A stretch of 64,000 bases of DNA from DASZVB01 sp035545855. Its GTDB lineage: Bacteria; Myxococcota_A; Polyangia; Polyangiales; Polyangiaceae. A program made the translations under genes and the position numbers. Under the pieces are notes generated by a model. That model saw only the letters and a list, made by a program, of their open reading frames with translations. It had not been told where the DNA came from and searched no databases. Below, piece by piece: positions 27,775 to 35,757 of the stretch; the stretch's first letter is position 1, and each line of letters opens with the position of its first letter. The stretch covers positions 1-64,000 of the forward strand of contig DASZXK010000174.1 of NCBI GenBank assembly GCA_035545855.1, in the 5' to 3' direction.

Positions 27775-29847
27775 CTAGAACGACTCCCCGAGGGCGATGT
27801 GAATCGCGATCGGCAGCCCGAAGATCGTGCCGGGGTTCCCCTCCGTGTAGCTCGGTTTTTCGGTGCCGACCTCCTGCACGAACGGGATCCGATAGCCGAC
27901 GTCGAGGCGCACCGGGCCCACGGGAGTTCCGTAGCGCAGGCCGAAGCCGGGGGACAGGTGCGGGTAGTCGAACCGGATGTGCGCCACCTCGCGCGACACG
28001 TCGCTCGCGTCGATGAAGAGGGCGCCGCGGAGCGGCTCCCAGATGGGGAAGCGCGCCTCCGCGGACGCCTCCCAGAGCGTGAGCCCACCGAGCGGCCGCT
28101 GGCAGCTCTCCGCGGACGCATCGAACTTGCAGGCCGCGGTGCTCGGGAGCAAGAACCCGAGCACGCCGTGGGGCCCGACGCCCCGGAACGGGTAGCCGCG
28201 GTTCGACGTCGGCCCGCCCGAGTAGAAGGCGCGGAGGAGCAGGATCTGCTGATCGCGGAGCGACGCCTCCGTGGGCGGCACCGGAGGCGCGCTCGCGAGC
28301 GTGCTTCCGTAGTTCTGGGGGAACAGGAATCCGACCGTCGCGCGCGTCGCGAAGGTGACCTTCTTCGAGATGGGCACGTAGGTGCGCACCTCGGGCTGCA
28401 CCTTCACGTCGGAGACGTCCCCGCCGAAGCCGTTCCCCGCGACCTGCAGCACGTTGCTGACGAGCGCGCCCCGGTGCGGCTCGATCGGGTCGTCCCTGAA
28501 GTCCAGGAGGAGGTCGAGCTCGGGGAACGAGAGGAACACCGTGTGGATGTCCTTCTGCGTTCCGAGGTACGCGAACGGCACGTTCGCTTGCCAGTTGTAG
28601 GAGGGCGTCACGTAGAGGTGATGGGCGAAGAACGCTCGTTCGGCGCCGGTCTGGGCCTTCGTCTCGAGGTAGCCGATGACCGGATCGGAAGAGCTCTTCC
28701 CGAGGTCCGGGTAGAGCACCGGATAGACGTTGAACTCCGCCGCGACGAAGCCCGTCGTTCGCCCCTCGATGAACGAGGGCTGACGGAGCTCCATGCGGAC
28801 CCGGTTCCTCGGCAGGAAGCGCCTCGGCCACTCCAGGTTGTCGATGCTGGTCGGAAAGAACACGACGCCCGGCTTCGACTCGATGGAGAAGCGCCGCATT
28901 CCTCCGAGGAAGTTCTTGTGCTCCCAGCCGAAGGTCAGATTGCTCGACCACTCGAGCACGTCGAGGCGCATTCCGCCGCCGATCTTCAGCGTGCGGAGCG
29001 GAGCCTCCGAGACGACGACCTTCACGGGCACGACCCCGGATTCCGGGTGGGAGAGATCCTGGCGAACGTCGACGTTCGCGAACACGCCGAGGTTCACGAG
29101 GGCCGTCTTCGCGTCGTCGAGCTCAGCCTTCTCGTACGGGGCGCCCTCCGTGATGTCGAGGTTCTCCCGGACCGGGCCTTCGGGGATCGATTTCAGTCCG
29201 ACGATGTCGATGCGGCCGTAGCGCGCGCGGGGCCCGGGTGTGACGTCGAACCGGATCTTCGCCGTGTGCCGCGCGACGTCGACCGTCACCCGACCGACGA
29301 TCTTCGCGAAGGCGTACCCGTGGTTCGCGAGCGAATCGACGATCCCCTTCTTCGACGCCTCGTAGTCGGCCTCGTCGAAGCGCGTTCGCCGCCGGAGCTT
29401 CACGGCGACGCTCGCCGCGGTCGCCGCCTCGATGTCGACCGTCTCCAGACCCTGCGCCCGCCACTCTTCGACGAGCACCTCGGGCCCCTCGTGGACGCGG
29501 AGCTCGACCCGGACGTGATGGTCGTCCGTCTTCACGACGCGGGCGGCGGTGACCTTCGCCTCGTAGAAACCCCGCGCGCGGTAGTACCGCTCGATGCGCT
29601 CGAGGTCGCGCTCGAGGAGCGCGTCGTCGAAGACCTCGTAGTCGAAGACGACGCCGTCCCAGATCCCGAGGAACCTCGGCGACTTGGCCGTAGCGAGTCC
29701 CGCGAGGACGTCGTCCCGGGAGACGGCATCGGAGCCCTCGAGCGTGACGCTCTCGACGACGGGCGAGTCCGCCGGAAACGCCTTCCGCCCGCATCCCGAG
29801 AGGGCGAGCGCGAAGAGGACGAGCCAGAGGACGAGCCGGGGTTTCAA
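27775..29847 (-). CDS. tamA: Omp85-family TamA-like outer membrane protein with a lipobox (TamL-like)
   Basis: 690 residues. Three POTRA-like domains occupy about residues 25-290 (for example DDVLAGLATAKSPRFLGIWD, KGIVDSLANHGYAFAKIVG, RENLDITEGAPYEKAELDDA). The rest is a 16-strand-type barrel with RGYPFRGVGPHG, the equivalent of the conserved loop-6 RGY/RGF motif, ending in a terminal Phe (HIALGESF). The N-terminus MKPRLVLWLVLFALALSGC has a canonical lipobox with Cys19, so the protein may be lipidated. This is a feature of the TamL variant, described chiefly in Bacteroidetes and relatives. It is upstream of and adjacent to tamB. Confidence 0.9.
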   Translation of the reverse strand: MKPRLVLWLVLFALALSGCGRKAFPADSPVVESVTLEGSDAVSRDDVLAGLATAKSPRFLGIWDGVVFDYEVFDDALLERDLERIERYYRARGFYEAKVTAARVVKTDDHHVRVELRVHEGPEVLVEEWRAQGLETVDIEAATAASVAVKLRRRTRFDEADYEASKKGIVDSLANHGYAFAKIVGRVTVDVARHTAKIRFDVTPGPRARYGRIDIVGLKSIPEGPVRENLDITEGAPYEKAELDDAKTALVNLGVFANVDVRQDLSHPESGVVPVKVVVSEAPLRTLKIGGGMRLDVLEWSSNLTFGWEHKNFLGGMRRFSIESKPGVVFFPTSIDNLEWPRRFLPRNRVRMELRQPSFIEGRTTGFVAAEFNVYPVLYPDLGKSSSDPVIGYLETKAQTGAERAFFAHHLYVTPSYNWQANVPFAYLGTQKDIHTVFLSFPELDLLLDFRDDPIEPHRGALVSNVLQVAGNGFGGDVSDVKVQPEVRTYVPISKKVTFATRATVGFLFPQNYGSTLASAPPVPPTEASLRDQQILLLRAFYSGGPTSNRGYPFRGVGPHGVLGFLLPSTAACKFDASAESCQRPLGGLTLWEASAEARFPIWEPLRGALFIDASDVSREVAHIRFDYPHLSPGFGLRYGTPVGPVRLDVGYRIPFVQEVGTEKPSYTEGNPGTIFGLPIAIHIALGESF

Positions 29848-29957
29848 GGCGCCCGCGCGAGCCTACCAGCTTCGCGGAACGGGGCTTTTCTCCACGCCGG
29901 GGGCGTCGCGGTCCGCGTGCCCTCGGTCGTGATGCGGGCGGGCCGGAGCCCGCGCCG

Positions 29958-30659
29958 TCACTTTCGCTTCATGCCCGGGAGCGTGGCGAGCTCGGGCGCC
30001 TGCTCGAGGACTTCGATCTCGGAGTAGGTGAGGAGACCCATGATCGGATCTGCGACGGTGCCCGACGTCGCCTTGGTGAACGTCGTCGCGTAGTTGCCCT
30101 TGACCGTGACCTTCGCGCCCTTGGCGGGAAGCGGGTCCGGCACTTTGACGCCCCAGAAGTTGTCGGTGAAGGCTTCCTTGTCCTTCGTGTCCTTGCCCTT
30201 CTGCTTGTCGAACTCCTCGATGGCGTCGTGGAGCTGAGCGAAGTTCGACGCCCAGCCCATCACCCGGATGCAGTCCGAGTCGGGGGCGTCCTTCGTGTCG
30301 CAGAGCCAGAAGGTCGGGATCGGCGGACGGCAACCTTCCGGGTCTTCCTTGCCCGTCTTGTGGATCGCGCACTTGGGCGCATCCATCAGGTTCGTCTTCC
30401 CGATGTAGCCGGTCACCTTCACGTCCTTGTCGGCGACGTCTTTGTGGTGCACGCGGCTCCGGAGCAGGTAGCTCACGCCCCAGACCGTGTACGCGTCGCC
30501 TGCCTTCATCGGCTTCTGCGGGACGTTCGGTACGGGGGGCAGGTTCGCCTTGACCCCGCTCGGCGCCGGCCGCGGCGTGTACTTCGGTTTTTCACCCCCA
30601 CAGGCGAGGGTAGCGGACAGGGCGACGACAGCGGCGAAAGCGGACCGACCAAGCGGCAT
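29958..30659 (-). CDS. Lipoprotein of unknown function
   Basis: 233 residues with signal peptide and lipobox TLAC (Cys20). A short Pro-rich spacer is followed by a beta-rich domain, including AYTVWGVSYLLRSRVHH and VKVTGYIGKTNLM, which looks like an OB-fold type strand order, and by four cysteines (KCAIHKTG, GCRPP, WLCDT, DCIRVMGW) that probably form disulfides. GGGAGG lies eight bases before the ATG. No family is recognised with confidence. It is divergent from the phosphatase. Confidence 0.72.
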   Translation of the reverse strand: MPLGRSAFAAVVALSATLACGGEKPKYTPRPAPSGVKANLPPVPNVPQKPMKAGDAYTVWGVSYLLRSRVHHKDVADKDVKVTGYIGKTNLMDAPKCAIHKTGKEDPEGCRPPIPTFWLCDTKDAPDSDCIRVMGWASNFAQLHDAIEEFDKQKGKDTKDKEAFTDNFWGVKVPDPLPAKGAKVTVKGNYATTFTKATSGTVADPIMGLLTYSEIEVLEQAPELATLPGMKRK

Positions 30660-30782
30660 TTTGATGGCCTCCCAACGGGTTTCGGACCCGCACGGGTATC
30701 ACGCGGGGAAGCCGGGGGGCAAGCTGAGTTTACAGTGCAGGCGGATCTAAGCCCCGTCCCCGGGCGCACGCAACCAGCCGAA

Positions 30783-30810
30783 TTGACGGCAGGTTTTCGG
30801 GGAATACCCT
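30783..30810 (+). promoter_or_regulatory. Possible promoter directly before the phosphatase start codon
   Basis: TTGACG at 30783-30788 and TACCCT at 30805-30810 with a 16-base spacer. The predicted transcription start falls on or next to the ATG at 30818, so the mRNA could be leaderless; no Shine-Dalgarno is visible. Confidence 0.35.
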
Positions 30811-30817
30811 TGCGCTC

Positions 30818-31534
30818 ATGGGCAGCGGCGGCCGGCGCATCTTCATCGGCGACGTGCACGGCTGCGCCGCCGAGCTTTCCGACCTGCTCTCGCTCCTCGG
30901 CCCCGGCTCCTCCGATGCCGTCTACTTCGTCGGGGATCTCGTCGCTCGCGGGCCCGACAGCCGGGGCGTGCTCAAGCTCTACCGCGAGATCGCCGCGAAG
31001 GGCGTCATCGGCAACCACGAGGCGCGGCTCATCGAGGTGCGACGCGCCCGCGCGAGAGGCGAGGAAGGCCCGAAGCTCGGCCCGAGCCACGAGGCGCTCC
31101 TGAAGGAGCTCGGCGACTCGGACTGGACGCTCCTCGAATCGCTCCCGCTCTATCTGGAGTTGAAGACGGAAGAGCTCCGCGTCGTGCACGCCGGCGTGCT
31201 TCCCGGCGTACCGCTCCGCAAGCAGGAAGCGTGGGCTCTCACGCACATTCGCTCGGTGGACGCGAACGGAAAGGCGAGCTCGGAGCCCGGCGTGGAGAGC
31301 TGGGCCGCGGGCTATCGGGAGAGTCCGCACGTCGTGTTCGGGCACGACGCGCGTCGCGGGCTCCAGCTCCACCCGGCAGCGACGGGGCTCGACACCGCCT
31401 GCGTCTACGGTGGATCGCTCACCGCGCTCGTGCTGCCCAAGGGAACGAAGATGCCGTTCCCGAAAGACCGGCGAGATCTCCTGGTCTCGGTGCGTGCGCG
31501 CGCCCAGTACTACACGACGCCGGGATTCACCTAG
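30818..31534 (+). CDS. PPP-type metallophosphoesterase (ApaH/PrpE-like)
   Basis: 238 residues. The metal-binding motifs of the PPP family are all present: GDVHG at residues 11-15, YFVGDLVARGPDS, VIGNHEARL, and downstream histidines in VVHAGVLPGV and VFGHDARRG. Such enzymes are serine/threonine phosphatases or diadenosine tetraphosphatases; which applies here cannot be told. It lacks transmembrane segments, so it is cytosolic. The start is ATG with no Shine-Dalgarno. Confidence 0.88.
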   Translation: MGSGGRRIFIGDVHGCAAELSDLLSLLGPGSSDAVYFVGDLVARGPDSRGVLKLYREIAAKGVIGNHEARLIEVRRARARGEEGPKLGPSHEALLKELGDSDWTLLESLPLYLELKTEELRVVHAGVLPGVPLRKQEAWALTHIRSVDANGKASSEPGVESWAAGYRESPHVVFGHDARRGLQLHPAATGLDTACVYGGSLTALVLPKGTKMPFPKDRRDLLVSVRARAQYYTTPGFT

Positions 31535-31652
31535 ACTGCGTCGCGGGGGGCGTGTGATCGCGGGCATCCGCGAGGCGCGAGAGCTCCAGGTAAACGCCGA
31601 TCGCGGCGGCGAGGATCGCGGCGGCGACGAGCGTCTTCCGGTCATCGGGCAT
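31527..31652 (-). CDS. Possible 41-residue single-pass membrane peptide
   Basis: A short frame (MPDDRKTLVAAAILAAAIGV... ending in TQSR) with a charged start, one hydrophobic helix of about 16 residues and a polar tail. This is a typical shape for a small membrane protein. Its last bases overlap the 3' end of the phosphatase on the other strand. No ribosome binding site is obvious, and no homologue is known to me. Confidence 0.35.
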   Translation of the reverse strand: MPDDRKTLVAAAILAAAIGVYLELSRLADARDHTPPATQSR

Positions 31653-31700
31653 GCGTCGGAGATAGCCCGGGGCCCTCGCAATTGATACACCCCGAGGGGC

Positions 31701-32426
31701 GTGGCTTCGCGCTTCCGCGTTCCTCTGTCACCGCTCGGCTCGGGCGCCGCGACCCTCGATGCGGACGCGGGCCGCTACGTCGCGCGGGTCCATCGGCTCG
31801 GACCCGGGGACCACCTGACGCTGTTCGATCCCGATTCCGGGACGGAGGCCGACGCGACGATCGTCCGCAGCCACCCGGAGGTCGTCTGTGACGTCGGGCC
31901 GCTCCGCGCGGGGCGAGTGCCGTCCCGGGCCGTCACGCTCGTGCAGGCGCTCGGCAAGGGGGACAAGCCCGAGCAGGTCGTTCGCGACGCGACCGCGCTT
32001 TCGGTCACGCGCATCGTTTTCGTGGAGGCCGAGCGCTCCGTGCCCCGCGTGGGCGATCGCGCCGAGGCCAAGCGCGTCCGACTCCGCGCGGTCGCGGTCG
32101 ACGCGGCACGGCAATCGGGGCGCGGGAACGTTCCGGAGATCGTCGCGGCGGTGCCGCTCCACGCGGCTTTTCGCGAGCTTCCTCCCGGGACGGTGTCCTT
32201 GTGCCTTTCGCCGGGAGCTCCCGAGTCGTTCGGGGCGGTGCTCGCTCGCGTTTCCCCGGACGCGCCGGTCGCGGTGTTCGTCGGCCCCGAGGGCGGATTC
32301 ACGGACGGGGAGCTCTCCGTGCTCCGGGTCTCCGGTGCGACCCTGGTCTCCTTCGGGGATCTCGTCCTCAGGACCGAGACGGCCGCCGCGGCGGTCCTCG
32401 GCGCGCTCCTCGCTCATCGTCGCTGA
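31701..32426 (+). CDS. rsmE: 16S rRNA (uracil(1498)-N3)-methyltransferase
   Basis: 241 residues, SPOUT-fold enzyme that methylates U1498 of 16S rRNA. A PUA-like N-terminus (RFRVPLSPLGSGAATLD, HRLGPGDHLTLFD) precedes the trefoil-knot core with VTLVQALGKGDKPEQVVRDA, SVTRIVFVEAERSV, and the SAM-binding VFVGPEGGFTDGE and FGDLVLRTETA. The start is GTG. Confidence 0.95.
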   Translation: MASRFRVPLSPLGSGAATLDADAGRYVARVHRLGPGDHLTLFDPDSGTEADATIVRSHPEVVCDVGPLRAGRVPSRAVTLVQALGKGDKPEQVVRDATALSVTRIVFVEAERSVPRVGDRAEAKRVRLRAVAVDAARQSGRGNVPEIVAAVPLHAAFRELPPGTVSLCLSPGAPESFGAVLARVSPDAPVAVFVGPEGGFTDGELSVLRVSGATLVSFGDLVLRTETAAAAVLGALLAHRR

Positions 32427-32477
32427 ACGTTCCCGTCGCCGAATGGATGGTAGGCTCGCGCCTCCCGCTTCGGTCAC

Positions 32478-34514
32478 ATGAGACGCTTCGCGCTGGCGAT
32501 CACCCTGGCCCTGTTTCCCGTGGTCCACGGGGGGGTTGCGCACGCGGCGCTCACGGATTCGGAGAAGGCCGTCGTCAAGACCTTCGTGAAGAAGGGCGCG
32601 CTCGACTCGGCGAGCCGCGTCCGGGCGCTCGTGGGAAGGCCGGACCTCGAGAAGGACGAGGTCTCGGCCGTGCTCCGCGACGGGTACGCCGAGGCGCCGT
32701 TCGACGACGCGCACCTGCGGTTCACGGACGCGCTCCTCTTCGGTCCGGGCTCGGCCGCGGCGCGAAATGACCTCGTGGCCCCGGTCGTGACGGCCCTCCT
32801 CGCGCGCGCCGCCGCCCGCATGAACGAGGTGCCCATGGAGGCCGCTGCTCGCGTGACCGAAAAGGAGCGAGCGGCGACGGAAGAGCTCCTCGCGATCCAC
32901 GGCTTCGTCGACCAGAAGATCGCGAACGGCGGTTCCCCGCCTCCCGACGGTCACGACGGCGCGCTCGCGATCCGGGAGGACGCGCTCGGCAGCGCGGCGA
33001 GGCAGTACGTGGAACACCTCGTCGCGCACGAGCGGTGGATGCGGGCGCCGGGGAACGTCTCCGCGGAGCTCGTCCGTGTCCGCGCACAGATGGCGCTCGC
33101 GCTCATCGATCTCTCGCGCGGCGTGCTCGGGAGACACGAGATCATCGGCGCGCTCGGTCTGGACGGCTCGCGCCGCGCGCTCTTCGAGCGCACGGGCGTG
33201 TTCGTGGAGGCGGGCGCGGCTCCGGACGCACGCCTCGCCGACGTGCTTCGCGTCGTGGAGAGCGTGCCGGACGCGCTCCGGGGCGTCTCGGCGCTCCTCG
33301 TCTCGAAGACGAGCCCCCTCGGCCTCGTCGGGCGCGGCAAGGTCCTCCGCGTGGGCGTCTCCGTCGGCGCGCAGGCGGACCCGATCGGCTGGGGAGCGCT
33401 CTGGCCCGACGAGGTCACGCCGTCGGCGCCCGACAAGGCCCTCGTCGCGGCGGCAGAAGCGGTGGCGGAGCTCGCGACGGCTCGCGCCCTCTCGGCGGAT
33501 CCTGCGCTCGCCGAGAAGGCGCGCGCGGCCTCCGAACACGCCGCACGCGCCGGCGCCGTCGGCTATCTCGCGAAGCGCGCGCTCGCGGTGCCGCTCGCTC
33601 GCTCGCAAGGCCTGCCGGCGGCGGCGCCGGCCCCGGCCGTCGTCCTGGAGGAGGCGGTCGCGCTGCTCCTCCTCGACGCGCCACGCGCGGTCGACCTCGC
33701 CGTCGTGCGGGAAGCAGAAGGGCGACCGGAGCCCGCGGAGCAGCTCGCGCTCGCGCTCACCGTGCTCGCGAGCTCCGGAGCCAGGGCCGCGGCCGGTCGC
33801 ACGAAGCAGGACGGCGGCGTCGAGTCGCTCCCTCTTTCGGAGGTGAAGCGAGAGGGCGCGCTCGTGACGGAGCTCCAGCTCGGGGGTCGCCGGGTCACCG
33901 TCACGTCGGACCCGGAGGGCGTCTTCAGCGTCGCTCTGGACGGCTCGCGTCCGAAGCTCACGTCGCTCCCGACGTTTCGCGAGCGGACGAAAGAAGCGGA
34001 CTCCTGGGACGCCGACGGCCGCACGTACACGAAGCTCTTCGGCGCTCCGAAGGCGACCTTCCTCGACGACGGTCGCTTCGTCGTGGAAGGCAGTCACGCG
34101 GGCTTCGACGCCGTCGCCACGGGAGAGCCCGGCGCAGACGGAGAGATTTCGGCGGAGCTCTGGCCCGCCGGCGACGGAGGCGGGTTCGTCGCACGCGCCG
34201 TCGCGGGGGACTCGAGCTACGAGGGGGTGACGCTCCTGCTCGAGCCCGCTTCGTCGCAAGTGAGACTCCTCGCGATGGACGGGAAGGGGAAGGCGAGGCC
34301 GCTCGCGGATCCCGCGAAGCTCCCTCCGCCCGGGCCGAAAGGGTACGCCGTCTCGCTCGCCGTGAAGGGCGACCGCGTGACGGCGAAGGTCGACAAGGTC
34401 ACCCTGTCGGCGTCGCTCACGGGCGGACCCACCGACGGCCACTTCGGGCTGGCGGTCCGGGCCGACGCCCGGCTCGAGGTGAGAACGCTGAAGGTGAAGC
34501 AGAGGGCGCCATGA
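32478..34514 (+). CDS. Large secreted protein of unknown function
   Basis: 678 residues with a signal peptide (LALFPVVHGGVAHA). The first 450 residues are mostly helical and Ala-rich. The last 200 residues look like a LamG/concanavalin-type beta-sandwich (DSWDADGRTYTKLFG, DDGRFVVEGSHAGFDAVATG, SYEGVTLLLEPASSQVRLL, GHFGLAVRADARLEVRTLKV); this fold is an inference from the strand pattern. No catalytic residues are identified. Its stop overlaps the start of the B12-binding subunit gene (ATGA). Confidence 0.72.
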   Translation: MRRFALAITLALFPVVHGGVAHAALTDSEKAVVKTFVKKGALDSASRVRALVGRPDLEKDEVSAVLRDGYAEAPFDDAHLRFTDALLFGPGSAAARNDLVAPVVTALLARAAARMNEVPMEAAARVTEKERAATEELLAIHGFVDQKIANGGSPPPDGHDGALAIREDALGSAARQYVEHLVAHERWMRAPGNVSAELVRVRAQMALALIDLSRGVLGRHEIIGALGLDGSRRALFERTGVFVEAGAAPDARLADVLRVVESVPDALRGVSALLVSKTSPLGLVGRGKVLRVGVSVGAQADPIGWGALWPDEVTPSAPDKALVAAAEAVAELATARALSADPALAEKARAASEHAARAGAVGYLAKRALAVPLARSQGLPAAAPAPAVVLEEAVALLLLDAPRAVDLAVVREAEGRPEPAEQLALALTVLASSGARAAAGRTKQDGGVESLPLSEVKREGALVTELQLGGRRVTVTSDPEGVFSVALDGSRPKLTSLPTFRERTKEADSWDADGRTYTKLFGAPKATFLDDGRFVVEGSHAGFDAVATGEPGADGEISAELWPAGDGGGFVARAVAGDSSYEGVTLLLEPASSQVRLLAMDGKGKARPLADPAKLPPPGPKGYAVSLAVKGDRVTAKVDKVTLSASLTGGPTDGHFGLAVRADARLEVRTLKVKQRAP

Positions 34515-34921
34515 CGGAATCCCGGATCCGCGTCCTCGTCGCAAAGCCCGGTCTGGACGGCCACGATCGCGGCGCGAAGATCGTCGCTCGGGCCCTCCGC
34601 GACGCCGGGTTCGAGGTCGTCTACACGGGCCTCCACCAGACCCCGGAGATGATCGCGGCCGCGGCCATCCAGGAGGACGTGGACATCGTCGGGCTCTCCA
34701 TCATGAGCGGCGCCCACAACACGCTCTTCCCCGCCGTCATCGAAGCGCTCAAAGCCCGAGGCGGCAGCGACATCCAGGTCTTCGGCGGAGGCATCGTCCC
34801 CGATGAAGACGTCCCGAGCCTCGAGGCCGCCGGAGTCCGGAAGGTCTTCAAGCCCGGCGCGCCCCTTCAAGACATCATCGACTGGGTCCGCGAGAACGTG
34901 AAACCGTCGCGCCTCGCGTAG
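34511..34921 (+). CDS. Cobalamin-binding (small) subunit of a methylmalonyl-CoA mutase-type enzyme
   Basis: 136 residues made only of the B12-binding Rossmann domain. It has the base-off signature D16-x-H18-D19-x-G21 (GLDGHDRGAK), in which His18 would replace dimethylbenzimidazole as cobalt ligand, the SxL-type segment VGLSIMSGAH, and the GG motif VFGGGIVPDED. Stand-alone subunits of this type pair with a separate catalytic subunit of methylmalonyl-, isobutyryl- or ethylmalonyl-CoA mutase, but no such gene is in the window. Its ATGA overlap with a secreted-protein gene is odd for a cytosolic subunit. Confidence 0.9.
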   Translation: MTESRIRVLVAKPGLDGHDRGAKIVARALRDAGFEVVYTGLHQTPEMIAAAAIQEDVDIVGLSIMSGAHNTLFPAVIEALKARGGSDIQVFGGGIVPDEDVPSLEAAGVRKVFKPGAPLQDIIDWVRENVKPSRLA

Positions 34922-34954
34922 GAGACGGCGGAAGGCGTCGTGGGGTTGGTTTGT

Positions 34955-34971
34955 GGGGGACCTTGTCCCCC
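34955..34971. repeat. Hairpin GGGGGAC-CTT-GTCCCCC, copy 1
   Basis: Seven-base-pair perfect stem with a three-base loop, 34 bases after the mutase-subunit stop. It may act as a terminator for that gene, although no T-run follows. The same 17 bases recur at 35204. Confidence 0.6.
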
Positions 34972-35203
34972 GAGGCTTCCCTGCGGTCCTCGGGCTACGC
35001 CCTGCGGTCCTCGGGAACCTCGCCCCCTGCCGCGCCTAGCGGCGCGCGCTCGCCTTGCTCGCGGGGCCGTGAAGCGGCTGGACCAATCGGGGGGGGCGAC
35101 TCGCCGGCTTCGCCGTGCTCGCGGGGCCGACCAATCGGGGGCGACTCGCCGCCCTTCGGGCGAGCTCGACGCGACGACGATCGGCGTCGTGGGGTTTGTT
35201 TGT

Positions 35204-35220
35204 GGGGGACCTTGTCCCCC
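35204..35220. repeat. Hairpin GGGGGAC-CTT-GTCCCCC, copy 2
   Basis: Identical to the hairpin at 34955, inside the second copy of the block of about 130 bp. Confidence 0.6.
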
Positions 35221-35444
35221 GAGGCTCCTGTGGTCCTCGGGCTTCGCCCTTCGGGCCTCGGACCTCGCCCCCTGCCGCGCCTAGCGGCGCGCGCTCGCCG
35301 TGCTCGCGGGTAGCCGTGCATCGGCTGGACCAATCGCGGGGGCTCGCCGGCTTCGCCGAGCTCGCGGGGGCGTGGAACGGCGGGACCAATCGCGGGGGCT
35401 CGCCGGCTTCGCCGAGCTCGCGGGGGGACCAATCGGGGGTGAAT

Positions 35445-35460
35445 AGTTTGTATACAAACT
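35445..35460. repeat. 16-bp perfect palindrome AGTTTGTATACAAACT in array A
   Basis: A perfect inverted repeat, strikingly AT-rich for this genome, followed directly by GTCCGGGGAGGAGATACCCC. The same palindrome plus tail occurs at 52648 and, with one changed base, at 52745. The inner TTGTATACAA resembles operators of GntR/FadR-type regulators, but its setting inside a repeat unit argues for a repeat element rather than a single operator. Confidence 0.8.
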
Positions 35461-35662
35461 GTCCGGGGAGGAGATACCCCCCACGGCGCCGTTTGCCGTG
35501 CGGCGCTGCCGGGCGCGCTCGCTGTGTTCGCGGGGAGGTGAATCGGCGGGACCAATCGCTGGGCTGGATTCCCGGGCAGGGCTGAGTGTCTGGATAGCTG
35601 AACTTGGGTTCAGGTGAGTCCCTCGGTCACACGATCGCCTGGAATTTCCGGGGGCTCCGTTG

Positions 35663-35692
35663 TTGACAGGGGGGGGCCGGGACCCGTACCGT
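35663..35692 (+). promoter_or_regulatory. Predicted dcw operon promoter
   Basis: TTGACA at 35663-35668 and TACCGT at 35687-35692, 18-base spacer. Transcription would start near 35699, immediately before the MraZ boxes. Confidence 0.6.
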
Positions 35693-35703
35693 CGGGGCCG
35701 TTA

Positions 35704-35728
35704 GTGGGAAGAAGTGGGCCAAAGTGAC
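35704..35728 (+). promoter_or_regulatory. MraZ operator (three direct repeats)
   Basis: GTGGG (35704), GTGGG (35714) and GTGAC (35724) are spaced exactly 10 bases apart with five-base spacers. This is the known architecture of MraZ-binding boxes (GTGG-type repeats on one DNA face) in front of mraZ. Placement at or just after the transcription start fits autorepression. Confidence 0.8.
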
Positions 35729-35757
35729 GCCTCTTCCCCCAGGCTGGGTCGTCGCCG

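Larger units (their letters stand above)
34934..35595. repeat. Repeat array A, upstream of the dcw operon
   Basis: A gene-free region of about 835 bases (34922-35757) filled by interspersed repeats up to about 35595. A block of about 130 bp occurs twice, at 34934-35066 and 35183-35310; each copy begins GGCGTCGTGGGGTT and contains two hairpins. Six units of roughly 45-60 bp follow the theme TCGCCGTGCTCGCGGGG, then a short variable spacer, then GACCAATCG (35081, 35129, 35328, 35384, 35427, 35550). One unit carries the palindrome at 35445. Apparent frames here encode Arg/Pro/Ser-rich strings that only mirror the repeats. Confidence 0.85.

Noticed and set aside
24227..28951. A very long frame on the minus strand overlapping tamB and tamA
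   Set aside because: It is an Arg/Ala/Gly-rich shadow of the true genes in another phase, caused by the high-GC codon pattern; no family motif is present.
25819..30027. A long plus-strand frame opposite tamA and tamB
   Set aside because: It is antisense to well supported genes, with Arg/Glu/Asp/His-rich composition typical of GC-biased antisense frames.
34940..35585. Several overlapping frames in repeat array A
   Set aside because: They translate the repeats into strings rich in Arg, Pro and Ser, have no start signals, and recur only because the DNA repeats.
34934..35595. CRISPR array
   Set aside because: Repeats are degenerate, spacers are partly repeated too, spacing is irregular, and no cas genes are present.
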